Positions 1 to 8,339 of a DNA stretch of 37,925 nt are shown in pieces. Origin of the DNA: DATFRX01 sp035630615. Its GTDB lineage: Bacteria > Actinomycetota > Actinomycetes > Propionibacteriales > Nocardioidaceae. Made by a program: the position numbers and the translations under genes. The DNA lies in the NCBI GenBank assembly GCA_035630615.1, contig DASQKI010000088.1, forward strand, positions 1-37,925, written 5' to 3'. A model generated the notes under the pieces. The model saw only the letters and a program-made list of their open reading frames with translations. It was not told where the DNA came from and searched no databases. Numbering within the stretch: position 1 is the stretch's first letter; every line of letters starts with the position of its first letter.

Positions 1-36
1 GCCCGGCTGATCGACGCCGGCGCGATCGCGGAGTGA
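1..36 (+). CDS. C-terminal end of an unidentified protein (partial)
   Basis: Frame 1 is open from the window edge and ends in TGA at 34-36, giving the last eleven residues ARLIDAGAIAE. The codons are GC-rich in the third position, like the neighbouring genes. It converges with the minus-strand gene ending at 41. Eleven residues are too few to name a family, and it may be a chance open frame. Confidence 0.35.
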   Translation, partial: ARLIDAGAIAE

Positions 37-40
37 CGAC

Positions 41-289
41 TCAGTCGGGCAGCTGGCGAAACTCCACCACGGCGATGCCGAGGTCACGGAAGCGGCTGAG
101 CACGCCGTCGAAGTGCGCCCGATCGGTCACGGATCCGAACAGCGCCGTGCCTCCGGCCGGGCCTCGCGTCGAGTCGAGTTCGGGGAACCGGGCCAGAACC
201 GTGCCCGACAGTTCGCCGTCGATCAGAAACTCGACCCGCATCGGGCAGTGATCAGCCAGTCCCTTGGGCTTGCGATCCGCGCTGGCCAT
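41..289 (-). CDS. small conserved-looking protein, 82 aa, unknown function
   Basis: The 82-residue protein starts at ATG (287-289) with a GGAGG ribosome site nine bases upstream, which makes the start convincing. It has no signal peptide or membrane segment. The middle contains a MRVEFLIDGELSGTVLARFPEL stretch that looks like paired beta strands, followed by a short helix and a final strand, suggesting a compact alpha/beta fold. I do not recognise the family. It converges on the partial gene at the left edge and stands alone as a transcription unit. No function is assigned. Confidence 0.6.
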   Translation of the reverse strand: MASADRKPKGLADHCPMRVEFLIDGELSGTVLARFPELDSTRGPAGGTALFGSVTDRAHFDGVLSRFRDLGIAVVEFRQLPD

Positions 290-542
290 CCGTGGAACCT
301 CCGATGCGGAGGTGCCCAGCGTGTGACAGGTGCATCGGGCCGAGCATCACCCGAGCAAGGTGAGCCGTTCATCGGCCGATCGATCGGTGTGATCTCGTAC
401 GGGATCAAAGCCGTGTACCGCGTCATACCTCCACGGTCGATGTCCACAGGCGAGCGTCGGCGGGTTGGGCTCTCGGCGCGGATGTGATTCACTCCCCCGG
501 AGGGACAGTGCGTTACCGTTTCGAGATGTAGGTGATCCAGAG
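290..542. other. intergenic region between divergent genes
   Basis: This stretch separates the minus-strand 82-aa gene from the plus-strand secreted protein and must hold both promoters. I see no convincing -35/-10 pair, repeat or RNA gene in it. A TTG-initiated extension of the secreted protein is open back to 465, but it lacks a ribosome site and would bury the signal sequence. Confidence 0.4.
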
Positions 543-1448
543 GTGTCTGCCGGACGCCATAGGGGAGCAAAGAGGCGGAAGCCTCGCCGATTACTTATCT
601 TGGGAGCATTGACCGCCGCGGCCCTGACGGCTGGGGACGCGAGCGGCGTCATCTGGTCGGGTGAACCGGACTCCTCCACGACTCCATCGGCGGAGTCGGC
701 CGAGGAGTACTCCGTCGTCGCTCCGTCGTCGCCGGATACGAGGACCCGTACCGACGACGACCGGGTGAGCCGCAGTGACGAGCGGGCGGAGCTGGACTCC
801 GAGCCGCTCGACGCCGGAGCGACTCATGTGGCGCCGGCGATCGCGACGAAGCCCAGGTTCCTGACCGAGGACCTCAACGTCTGGACCGGTCCCGGCGAGG
901 ACAACACGCTGCTGACGGTCCTCGACGAGGGAGCCAAGATCCAGGCGACCGGTCGCGTCGTCGACGGCTGGGCCGAGGTTGTCTATAACGACAAGCTGCG
1001 CTGGGTCAACGCCGAGTACCTGTCAACGGAGAAGCCCGAGGAAGACACCGACACCGACACCGACACCGATCCGTCCGGCGGTCTGTCCGACGCGCCGTGC
1101 GCATCTGGATCGGAGGTCGAGGACGGCCTTGTCGCCAACGGGATCGCGGTGCACCGGGCGGTGTGTGCGGAGTTTCCCGAAGTCACCACCTACTACGGCC
1201 TCCGGCCCGGTGACGACGGCGAGCATGGCACCGGGCAGGCGATCGACATCATGATCCCGGACAGCGCCACCGGCGACGCCATCGCGGACTTCGTCCAGGA
1301 CAACTATCAGGCGCTCGGTGTCAGTGAGATCCTCTGGTCGCAACACATCTGGACGGTCGAGCGCATGAGCGAAGGCTGGCGCTGGATGGAAGATCGCGGG
1401 TCGGACACGGCCAACCACTACGACCACGTCCACGTCACCGTCTACTGA
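543..1448 (+). CDS. secreted or membrane-anchored SH3-domain protein with a peptidase-like C-terminal domain
   Basis: The 301-residue protein begins with a basic patch (KRRKPRR, about residues 10-16) followed by a hydrophobic run (LLILGALTAAALTA), so it is exported or anchored. I chose GTG 543 because it puts this signal near the N terminus. An acidic low-complexity linker follows. Residues about 95-165 form an SH3-like domain (FLTEDLNVWTGPG, WVNAEYL). A (Asp-Thr)4 linker leads to a C-terminal domain of about 115 residues with GTGQAIDIMIP and the ending HYDHVHVTVY, whose His/Asp pattern resembles extracellular peptidoglycan-peptidase-like domains of actinobacteria. The likely role is cell-wall binding or remodelling; enzymatic activity is not proven. 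Confidence 0.75.
   Translation: MSAGRHRGAKRRKPRRLLILGALTAAALTAGDASGVIWSGEPDSSTTPSAESAEEYSVVAPSSPDTRTRTDDDRVSRSDERAELDSEPLDAGATHVAPAIATKPRFLTEDLNVWTGPGEDNTLLTVLDEGAKIQATGRVVDGWAEVVYNDKLRWVNAEYLSTEKPEEDTDTDTDTDPSGGLSDAPCASGSEVEDGLVANGIAVHRAVCAEFPEVTTYYGLRPGDDGEHGTGQAIDIMIPDSATGDAIADFVQDNYQALGVSEILWSQHIWTVERMSEGWRWMEDRGSDTANHYDHVHVTVY
1044..1067 (+). repeat. hexanucleotide tandem repeat (GACACC)x4
   Basis: Four perfect tandem copies of GACACC lie in frame in the linker between the SH3 domain and the C-terminal domain, and encode alternating Asp-Thr from residue 168. Unit gain or loss would change linker length without a frameshift. Confidence 0.85.
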
Positions 1449-1465
1449 CCCCGTCGCGGTAGGCG

Positions 1466-1519
1466 TTGACACGGTGTGGTCGCCGGCGTACGTTCGCTGA
1501 TTGATAGGAAACCTTCCTA
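1466..1519 (+). promoter_or_regulatory. promoter and ROK-type palindromic operator of the sugar operon
   Basis: A -35 box TTGACA (1466-1471) is followed after 17 bp by a -10-like TACGTT (1489-1494), placing the transcript start near 1501. Immediately downstream is a perfect inverted repeat TAGGAA-ACC-TTCCTA (1505-1519), the AGGAA/TTCCT type often seen before actinobacterial ROK regulators. An operator over the first transcribed bases fits repression by the ROK protein encoded next, released by a sugar ligand. Regulator binding is inferred. Confidence 0.7.
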
Positions 1520-1545
1520 ACAAACGATCGGGTACGCAGCTGATC

Positions 1546-2745
1546 ATGACCCGGGACGGCACGCCACGACTGCTCCGCAGTCTCAACGACCGAGCGGCGC
1601 TCGATCTGCTGCTCGAGCGTGGCCCGTTGACGCGTGGTCAGCTGGGTGAGTTGGCCGGTCTGTCCAAGCCGACCACCGCACAGCTGCTGGCCAGGCTCGA
1701 GGACGCCGGCCTGGTCGTTCACGGCGGCCGGATCAGCGGTCGCCCGGGCCGAAGCGCCCAGCTCTACGAGATCAACCAGGCCGCTGCCTACGTCGCGGCC
1801 CTCGACGTGACGCCGACGCGCATCCTGGCCGCCGTCGCCGACATCACAGGTCAGATCGTGGGCGAGCACGAGCTCCGCACGCCGCGTCGCAAGGGAGCCG
1901 ACGCCGTCGCCTACGTGGGCGAGGCCGTCGATCGGGCAGCTCGCGACGCCGGCATCGACCGATCGCGGCTGCATCGATTGGTCATCGGCACGCCTGGGGC
2001 GTTCGACCCACAGAGCCGACGGCTGCGCTATGCGCGACACCTGCCGGGATGGCATGACCCCGACCTGCTGGCACGCATGTCAGACGCTCTCGGCGTTCCG
2101 TTCGGGATCGACAACGACGTCAATCTCGCCGCGGTGGCCGAGCAGCACCGAGGACGGGCTCGCGGTCACCCCAGCTTCGTGCTGTTGTGGGGCGAGGAAG
2201 GGCTCGGCGCCGCCATCGTCATCGACGGTTCACTGCACCGAGGCGCATCCGGCGGTGCCGGCGAGGTCGGCTTCCTGCCGCTTCCGGGCACCCCCGTCGT
2301 CCGAAAAGTCGGGCGGAGCAACGCCGGAGGGTTCCAGGCCCTTGCCGGAGGGCCCCAAGTCCTCGAGCTCGCCCGCGAGTGCGGTCTACACGCGAGCACC
2401 CCGGAGGTGGCGGCCGCCCGTGCGCTGACCACGCCGGGCGCGGGCGATCGGTTCCTCGACGCACTCGCCTATCGCCTCGCGCTCGGCCTGGCGGCCGTCG
2501 TGTCGGTGGTTGACCCCGAGCTCGTGGTCATCACCGGAAGCGTCCTCAAGGCCGGCGGCGACCGGCTGCTCGACCTGGTGCGCTCGGAGCTCGCCGACCT
2601 GGCGGTCGCCCCACCTCCGATCGAGCTTTCAGACATCCCCGAAAAGCCGGTTTTGCACGGGGGGCTCTGCGTAGCCCTCGCGACCGCCCGCGACGAGGTC
2701 TTCGACACCATCCAGTCAACCCAGGCGGTCGGCGACACCATCTGA
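1546..2745 (+). CDS. ROK-family transcriptional regulator
   Basis: The 399-residue protein has an N-terminal winged helix-turn-helix (residues about 18-57, LTRGQLGELAGLSKPTTAQLLARL) fused to a ROK sugar-kinase-like domain (IGTPGAFDPQ, DNDVNLAAVAEQ, GGAGEVGFLPL). The CxCGxxGC zinc motif of ROK sugar kinases is absent, as expected for a regulator rather than an enzyme. ATG 1546 is preferred over TTG 1501 because the operator occupies 1505-1519 and the promoter would start transcription at about 1501. It is the first gene of the operon; only 28 bp separate it from the binding-protein gene. It probably senses the imported sugar or its phosphate and represses the whole unit. Confidence 0.9.
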   Translation: MTRDGTPRLLRSLNDRAALDLLLERGPLTRGQLGELAGLSKPTTAQLLARLEDAGLVVHGGRISGRPGRSAQLYEINQAAAYVAALDVTPTRILAAVADITGQIVGEHELRTPRRKGADAVAYVGEAVDRAARDAGIDRSRLHRLVIGTPGAFDPQSRRLRYARHLPGWHDPDLLARMSDALGVPFGIDNDVNLAAVAEQHRGRARGHPSFVLLWGEEGLGAAIVIDGSLHRGASGGAGEVGFLPLPGTPVVRKVGRSNAGGFQALAGGPQVLELARECGLHASTPEVAAARALTTPGAGDRFLDALAYRLALGLAAVVSVVDPELVVITGSVLKAGGDRLLDLVRSELADLAVAPPPIELSDIPEKPVLHGGLCVALATARDEVFDTIQSTQAVGDTI

Positions 2746-2773
2746 GCCGACGTCCACACAGGAGATGAGAACC

Positions 2774-4105
2774 ATGGCACGACTCCATCGGACCGTCGGC
2801 ATGACCGCTGCCGTCGTCCTCACCGCGGCCGGCACGGCATGCACCGGTAGCACCAGCGGCGGTGCCGAGGACGATCCGACCGAAGAGGTCACGATCAAGT
2901 TCTGGCACGGCTGGAGCGCACCGAGCGAGGTGGCCGCGATCAACGCCACCATCGAGGACTTCGAGGCGGAGTACCCCAACATCCACGTGGAGGCAGTCGG
3001 CAACATCACCGACGACAAGATCAACCAGGCCCTCCGCGCGGGCGGCGACAACGCGCCGGACGTCGTGTCGTCGTTCACCACCGACAACGTCGGGCAGTTT
3101 TGCTCGTCCCATGTCTTCGTCGACCTCGCGCCGTTCTTCGAGGAGTCCGGCATCGACCCCGAGGAGACCTTCCCGGAGACCTTGCTGGACTACACCCAGT
3201 TCGACGGGGTCCAGTGCAGCCTGCCGCTGCTGAGCGACGCCTACGGCCTGTACTACAACAAGGACGCCTTCGCAGAGGCCGGCATCGAGTCGCCGCCCAA
3301 GACGCTGTCGGAGTTCGAGGCCGATGCGATCAAGCTGACCAAGTCCGACGGCGACACGTACTCCCAACTCGGCTTCATGCCCAACTACCACGGGTACGAG
3401 ACGACGATCACCCACTACGCATCGCTGTGGGGGCCGACGTACTTCGACGAGGACGGCAACTCCAACGCGGCGAACGATCCGGCCATCGCCTCGGCGTACG
3501 AGTGGCAGAAACACATGGTCGATTCCCTCGGCGGCTACGACAAGTTGGAGAAGTACCGCGCCACCTTCGGTGACGAGTGGGGATCGAAGCACCCGTTCAT
3601 GACCGGACAGGTCGCGATGCAACTCGATGGTGAGTGGCGGGCCGGCATGATCGACGACGCCGGAGTCGACTTCGACTACGGTGTCGCGCCGTTCCCGGTG
3701 CCGGACGACCAGGCCGACACCTACGGCAAGGGCTATCTCAGCGGGACCATCGTGGGCATAGCGAGCACCAGCGAGAAGCAAAACGCCGCGTGGGAGTTCG
3801 TGAAGTACCTGACCACCGACACCGACGCGGTCGTCAACTTCGCCAACGCCATCCACAACGTCCCGTCGACCATGGACGCGCTGGAGTCACCGGACCTCGA
3901 CGTGACGCCCGCCTCTCAGGTCTTCATCGAGATCGCGCAAAACGACAACAGCAACACGACGCCGGCGAGCCCGAACGGCGGCGCCTATCAGCTGACGCTC
4001 CAAGACGTCGGCTACGGCTACGAGTCCGGCGAGATCACCGACCTACATGCCGCCCTGGAGGATGCCGACGAGCAGATCGATGCCGACATCGACCAGGCCC
4101 AGTGA
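2774..4105 (+). CDS. ABC transporter sugar-binding lipoprotein
   Basis: This 443-residue family-1 extracellular solute-binding protein delivers a carbohydrate to the two permeases that follow. It has a basic start, a hydrophobic core and a probable lipobox ending at Cys23 (AAGTAC, not fully canonical). The mature part opens with VTIKFWHGWS, typical of actinobacterial sugar-binding proteins, and contains SDAYGLYYNKDAFAEAGI and MTGQVAMQLDGEW, standard for this fold. ATG 2774 is chosen over ATG 2765 because GGAG at 2761-2764 is correctly spaced for it. No ATPase gene is in the operon, so a shared MsiK-type ATPase elsewhere probably powers import. Confidence 0.93.
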   Translation: MARLHRTVGMTAAVVLTAAGTACTGSTSGGAEDDPTEEVTIKFWHGWSAPSEVAAINATIEDFEAEYPNIHVEAVGNITDDKINQALRAGGDNAPDVVSSFTTDNVGQFCSSHVFVDLAPFFEESGIDPEETFPETLLDYTQFDGVQCSLPLLSDAYGLYYNKDAFAEAGIESPPKTLSEFEADAIKLTKSDGDTYSQLGFMPNYHGYETTITHYASLWGPTYFDEDGNSNAANDPAIASAYEWQKHMVDSLGGYDKLEKYRATFGDEWGSKHPFMTGQVAMQLDGEWRAGMIDDAGVDFDYGVAPFPVPDDQADTYGKGYLSGTIVGIASTSEKQNAAWEFVKYLTTDTDAVVNFANAIHNVPSTMDALESPDLDVTPASQVFIEIAQNDNSNTTPASPNGGAYQLTLQDVGYGYESGEITDLHAALEDADEQIDADIDQAQ

Positions 4106-4129
4106 CGCCGAGCCCGACCGCGTCCTGAC

Positions 4130-5104
4130 ATGAGCCGCGTCGCCTCACCCGCCACCAGCCCGCCGCGGGCGCCATCGCTGCGGTGGAGCCGGTGGCGTGG
4201 CCGGCTGCGGATCGTGGCGTTCTTGTCGCCGTGGCTGCTCGGGACCGGTCTGTTCTTCATCTATCCGCTGATCGCGACGGCGTACTTCTCGTTGATGAAG
4301 TACGACGGGTTCACCCCACCGGTGTGGACCGGCCTGACCAACTGGGATTACGTGATCAACGTCTATCCGTTCTTCTGGCCGGCGCTGCGCAACACGATCT
4401 GGCTGGTCTTCGTCGTCGTCACGCTGCGGGTCCTGTTCGGCCTCGCGGTGGGTCTGCTCGTGGTCAAGCTGCGGCGTAGCGCCGGGGTGTTTCGCACCCT
4501 CTACTACGCGCCGCATCTCGCTCCGCCGGTCGCCGCGACGATGGCGTTCGTCTTTCTGCTCAACCCGGGGACGGGTCCGGTCAACACCATCTTGGGTCAC
4601 CTTGGCCTGCCCGAGCCCGGCTGGTTCAACGACCCGGCCTGGTCCAAGCCGGCCCTGACCATCTTGGTGTTGTGGGGGATCGGCGACCTGATGATCATCT
4701 TCATGGCGGCGCGGCTCGACGTGCCGCTCGAGCAGTACGAGGCTGCCGGCCTCGATGGCGCCGGAGCGTTTTCGAGGTTCCGCTTCGTGACGCTGCCGAA
4801 CATCCGACCGATCCTGGTTTTCGCCGCAGTGGTCGGCGTTATCGAGACCATGCAGTTCTATACCGAGCCGCTGGTCGCCGGGAAGGTCGCCAGCGGCCAG
4901 ATCGGCGGCTCCGGGCAGCAGGTCGAGCCCGGCTACCCGAGCAAGTCGACGCTGACCCTGCCGGAGCTCGTCTACAACCTCGGCTTCCAACGGTTCGACA
5001 TCGGCGCAGCCTGCGTGGTCGCGCTCGTACTCTTCGCCCTGTCGATGCTGTTCGCGGTCTTCCTGATGCGGCGCGGCTCGGGCTTCCTGGCGGCGGAGGA
5101 CTGA
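4130..5104 (+). CDS. sugar ABC transporter permease, MalF/UgpA type
   Basis: The 324-residue integral membrane protein has about six hydrophobic segments, beginning with IVAFLSPWLLGTGLFFIYPLI. The cytoplasmic EAA loop is clear (EQYEAAGLDGAGAFSRFRFVTLP, about residues 202-225), which contacts the ATPase subunit. It starts 24 bp after the binding-protein gene and ends two bases before the start of the second permease. It forms the translocation pore together with that partner. Confidence 0.93.
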   Translation: MSRVASPATSPPRAPSLRWSRWRGRLRIVAFLSPWLLGTGLFFIYPLIATAYFSLMKYDGFTPPVWTGLTNWDYVINVYPFFWPALRNTIWLVFVVVTLRVLFGLAVGLLVVKLRRSAGVFRTLYYAPHLAPPVAATMAFVFLLNPGTGPVNTILGHLGLPEPGWFNDPAWSKPALTILVLWGIGDLMIIFMAARLDVPLEQYEAAGLDGAGAFSRFRFVTLPNIRPILVFAAVVGVIETMQFYTEPLVAGKVASGQIGGSGQQVEPGYPSKSTLTLPELVYNLGFQRFDIGAACVVALVLFALSMLFAVFLMRRGSGFLAAED

Positions 5105-5105
5105 G

Positions 5106-6011
5106 ATGGCCGAAGGAACCGTGATAGCCGCCGACGTACGTCGAGAAGGCAGTACGCGTCGACAGCCGGCCGGTCGGTCGTGGTCGGGCCGAGACGCGCT
5201 CGAATGGGTGGCGGTGCACGCGATCGCCGTGGCGGCGGCGCTCTTCTTCATCCTGCCGGTCGTCTTCGTCCTGCTGACGTCGGTCATGACCGATCAGCAG
5301 GCACTGACCCGGGACCTGTGGCCGCAGTCGTGGGAGTGGCAAAACTTCAAGACGGTATGGAACACGCCAGGCTTCCTGACCTGGTGGCGCAACACGCTGA
5401 TGTACGCCGGACTCGGTACGGCGCTCATGCTGGTGTCGAGCATCCCGGTGGCCTACGCGCTCGCCCGGTTCCGGTTCCGCGGCCGCAACGTCGTGATGAT
5501 GGTCGTGATCGCGACGATGATGCTGCCGCCGCAGGTGGTCATCGTCCCGATGTACCTCGTGTGGTCACGGCAGTTCGACCTGACCGGCTCGCTGTGGCCG
5601 TTGATCATCCCGCTGGCGTTTGGTGATCCGTTCTCGATCTTCCTGCTACGCCAGTTCTTCCTGACGATCCCGCAGGAGTACGTCGATGCCGCCAAGGTCG
5701 ACGGGTGCAGCGACTTCCGGGCGATGGTGCGCGTCGTGCTGCCGATGGCCAAGCCGGCCGTCGCCGCCGTCGCACTGTTTCAGTTCTTCTACTGCTGGAA
5801 CGACTACTTCGGCCCGCAGATCTATGCCAGCGAAAATCCGGCCGCCTGGACGCTCAGCTACGGGCTGGAGTCGTTCAAGAGCGCGCACCATACGAACTGG
5901 AACCTGACGATGGCCGCCACGCTGCTGGTCATGGCGCCGGTCATCATTGTGTTCTTCTTCGCGCAAAAGGCGTTCGTCGAGGGAGTAACGCTGACGGGAG
6001 TCAAGGGATGA
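5106..6011 (+). CDS. sugar ABC transporter permease, MalG/UgpE type
   Basis: The 301-residue inner-membrane permease pairs with the preceding one. It has about six membrane segments and the EAA loop EEYVDAAKVDGCSDFRAMVRVVLP near residues 190-215. Its ending (FVEGVTLTGVKG) is the usual C terminus of this subfamily. Its stop codon overlaps the start of the glycosidase gene (ATGA at 6008-6011), showing translational coupling. Confidence 0.93.
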   Translation: MAEGTVIAADVRREGSTRRQPAGRSWSGRDALEWVAVHAIAVAAALFFILPVVFVLLTSVMTDQQALTRDLWPQSWEWQNFKTVWNTPGFLTWWRNTLMYAGLGTALMLVSSIPVAYALARFRFRGRNVVMMVVIATMMLPPQVVIVPMYLVWSRQFDLTGSLWPLIIPLAFGDPFSIFLLRQFFLTIPQEYVDAAKVDGCSDFRAMVRVVLPMAKPAVAAVALFQFFYCWNDYFGPQIYASENPAAWTLSYGLESFKSAHHTNWNLTMAATLLVMAPVIIVFFFAQKAFVEGVTLTGVKG

Positions 6012-7330
6012 AGGTGTCGGTTGTCGGCGGCGGATCGACGTACACGCCCGAGCTCGTCGATGGGCTCGCCCGGCTCGGCTCGACGTTGCCGGTCGACGAG
6101 CTGGTCCTCGTCGATCCGGCGCGCGACCGTCTCGATGTCGTCGGCGGGCTGTCCCGGAGGATCCTCGCCCGGCGCGGTCATCCGGCGCGGTTGACGCTGA
6201 CCGACGACCTCGACGCCGGTGTGGCGGGAGCCGACGCGGTGCTGCTGCAACTGCGAGTCGGTGGCCAGGAGGCCCGACGGGGAGACGAGACCTGGCCGCT
6301 GGAGTGTGGCTGCGTCGGCCAGGAGACCACCGGCGCGGGCGGCCTCGCCAAGGCGCTCCGCACAGTGCCCGTCGTGCTCGACATCGCCGACCGGATCAGG
6401 CGACAGAGCCCGACCGCATGGATCATCGACTTCACCAACCCCGTCGGCATCATGACCCGAGCGCTGCTGCAGGCCGGCCATCGCGCGATCGGGTTGTGCA
6501 ACGTGGCGATCGGGTTCCAGCGCCGGTTCGCGGCGATGCTCGGCGTCGCGCCCGACGCGGTCGACCTGGATCATGTCGGGCTCAATCACCTCACGTGGGA
6601 GCGGGCGGTGCGCGTGGGCGGTGAAGACCGACTGCCCAAGCTGCTGGCCGACCATGCCGACGAGATCGCGGCCGACATCGAGTTGCCGCCCGATCTCGTA
6701 CGCGAGCTCGGCGTCGTGCCTTCGTACTATCTGCGCTACTACTACGCTCACGACGAGGTCGTACGAGAGCTCGCCAATCGACCGTCACGCGCCGCCGAGG
6801 TCGCAGCAATCGAGCATCGGCTGCTCGAGATGTACGCCGACCCCACCCTCGACACGAAGCCCGACCTCCTCTCGCAGCGGGGCGGCGCGTACTACTCGGA
6901 GGCCGCGGTCGAGCTCGTCGCCGCCCTGCTGCAGCCGCAAGCCGACCGGCCGGATCGTTCTGGCCCGGGGTGGCCCCGGTACGAACCTATTGGCCCGGGG
7001 CCACCCCGGACCAGCATCCGCGTCGTCAACGTGCGCAACGACGCCACGCTGCCGTTCCTCCCCGACGACGCGGTCATCGAGGTGCCGGCCCGGATCGGCA
7101 CGGACGGCGCTCGGCCGCTGCCGGTCGAGCCGCTGGCGCCCCTCTACTCCGGCCTCGTCGCGGCCGTCACGGCCTATGAGCACCTGGCTCTCGACGCTGC
7201 TCTGCACGGGGGTAGACGGCGCGTGTTCGAGGCGCTGCTCGCGCATCCGCTGGTCGGCCAGATCGACCTGGCCGAGGGCCTGACCGATCGGCTGATCGCC
7301 CACAACCGAACCCATCTCGCGTGGGCCTGA
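6008..7330 (+). CDS. glycoside hydrolase family 4 (6-phospho-glycosidase type)
   Basis: This 440-residue enzyme belongs to the NAD- and metal-dependent GH4 family, which cleaves alpha- or beta-glycosides, often 6-phosphorylated, by oxidation and elimination. The N terminus is the NAD-binding motif VSVVGGGSTYTPEL. Cys164 (GLCNV) and His194 (GLNHLTW) match the family's metal ligands, and DFTNPVGIMTRAL is diagnostic. ATG 6008 overlaps the permease stop. Residues about 318-334 form a Gly/Pro insertion encoded by a perfect inverted repeat and probably sit in a surface loop. The substrate is unknown; the context (ABC import followed by a kinase) suggests a beta-glucoside or amino-sugar disaccharide. 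Confidence 0.9.
   Translation: MKVSVVGGGSTYTPELVDGLARLGSTLPVDELVLVDPARDRLDVVGGLSRRILARRGHPARLTLTDDLDAGVAGADAVLLQLRVGGQEARRGDETWPLECGCVGQETTGAGGLAKALRTVPVVLDIADRIRRQSPTAWIIDFTNPVGIMTRALLQAGHRAIGLCNVAIGFQRRFAAMLGVAPDAVDLDHVGLNHLTWERAVRVGGEDRLPKLLADHADEIAADIELPPDLVRELGVVPSYYLRYYYAHDEVVRELANRPSRAAEVAAIEHRLLEMYADPTLDTKPDLLSQRGGAYYSEAAVELVAALLQPQADRPDRSGPGWPRYEPIGPGPPRTSIRVVNVRNDATLPFLPDDAVIEVPARIGTDGARPLPVEPLAPLYSGLVAAVTAYEHLALDAALHGGRRRVFEALLAHPLVGQIDLAEGLTDRLIAHNRTHLAWA
6961..7009 (+). repeat. REP-like palindromic element inside the GH4 coding sequence
   Basis: Two perfect 15-bp inverted arms, CCGGGGTGGCCCCGG (6965-6979) and CCGGGGCCACCCCGG (6995-7009), flank a 15-bp loop. The same segment also contains the direct repeat TGGCCCGGGG at 6961-6970 and 6991-7000. 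It is read in frame as SGPGWPRYEPIGPGPP. The architecture resembles REP/REPIN mobile palindromes. Only one copy is in this window, so mobility is inferred. Confidence 0.75.
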
Positions 7331-7331
7331 C

Positions 7332-8336
7332 GTGACGAGCGCAGACGCGACAGACGGCCGGGCGGCGGTGCTGGCCATCGATGCGGGCAACAGCAAGACC
7401 GACCTCGCGATCATCGACATCGACGGCCGCTTGATGGGCGCCGCGCGCGGACCGGGCTTCAAGCCGCACCTGGTGGGGGCGGTCGAGGCCGTGTCGGGTC
7501 TGGCGCCCTTGGTCGCCAAAGCGTCCGCCGAGGCCGGTCTCGCCTCACGTCGCGGCGTCGGTCTCGTCGAGCATGTCTCGGCGTGCCTGGCCAACGCCGA
7601 CTTCCCGTCCGAACGGCAACAGCTCCGTGATGCGATCGGAGCGCAGCGCTGGAGCCGTACGAGCGAGGTCGTCAACGACACGTTCGCGCTGCTCCGCGCC
7701 GGCGGTGAACGGTCGAGAGGCATCGCCGTAGTCTGCGGGGCCGGCATCAACTGTGCCGGTCAGCTACCCGACGGGCGGACCGCGACGTTCGCCGCCGTCG
7801 GGCACATCTCGGGCGACTGGGGTGGCGGCGGGCACCTGTGGCAGGAGGCGATGTGGTGGGCCGCCCGTGCCGAGGACGGTCGCGGTGGCGAGACCCAGCT
7901 GCGCACGGCGCTCCCCCGACACTTCGAGTTGGCGTCGATGGCGGCACTCATCGAGGCGGTTCACCTCGGCATCGTGCCTTCGGATCGCTGCCACGAGCTG
8001 ACCCCCATCCTCTTCGAGGTGGCCGAATCCGGAGACGAGATCGCCGGCGACATCGTTCGCCGACAGGCCCGAGAGATCGTGGCGCTTGCCGTCACGGCGA
8101 TGAGCCGGCTCGACGTACTCGACGAGCCGATCGAGGTCCTGCTCGGTGGCGGAGTGCTGACCGCGCGACCTCGACTCCTCATGACGTCGATCGACGCGTT
8201 GTTGCGGGCGGCCGCGCCACATGCCGTTACCCGCGTGGTGACGACGCTCCCTGTGATCGGCGCCGGACTGCTCGGACTCGACCGGGTCGGGGCGACCGAC
8301 GAGGCGCGGCAGAGGCTGCGGTCGAGTGGCGCCTAG
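7332..8336 (+). CDS. BadF/BadG-type sugar kinase (N-acetylglucosamine kinase-like)
   Basis: The 334-residue protein has the ASKHA-fold kinase motifs: the phosphate-1 loop VLAIDAGNSKTDLAIID near residue 15, VCGAGINCAG near residue 135, and GHISGDWGGGGHLW. These match the BadF/BadG/BcrA family, whose sugar-kinase members act on GlcNAc or glucosamine. GTG 7332 lies one base after the glycosidase stop. The sugar enters unphosphorylated through the ABC system, so this enzyme probably supplies the phosphate, either on the imported disaccharide before GH4 cleavage or on the released sugar. It is the last gene of the operon and converges with the osmC-like gene after three bases. Confidence 0.85.
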   Translation: MTSADATDGRAAVLAIDAGNSKTDLAIIDIDGRLMGAARGPGFKPHLVGAVEAVSGLAPLVAKASAEAGLASRRGVGLVEHVSACLANADFPSERQQLRDAIGAQRWSRTSEVVNDTFALLRAGGERSRGIAVVCGAGINCAGQLPDGRTATFAAVGHISGDWGGGGHLWQEAMWWAARAEDGRGGETQLRTALPRHFELASMAALIEAVHLGIVPSDRCHELTPILFEVAESGDEIAGDIVRRQAREIVALAVTAMSRLDVLDEPIEVLLGGGVLTARPRLLMTSIDALLRAAAPHAVTRVVTTLPVIGAGLLGLDRVGATDEARQRLRSSGA

Positions 8337-8339
8337 CGG

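Noticed and set aside
1501..1545. Upstream TTG start for the ROK regulator
   Set aside because: It would make the operator coding and coincide with the predicted transcript start; ATG 1546 gives the normal N terminus.
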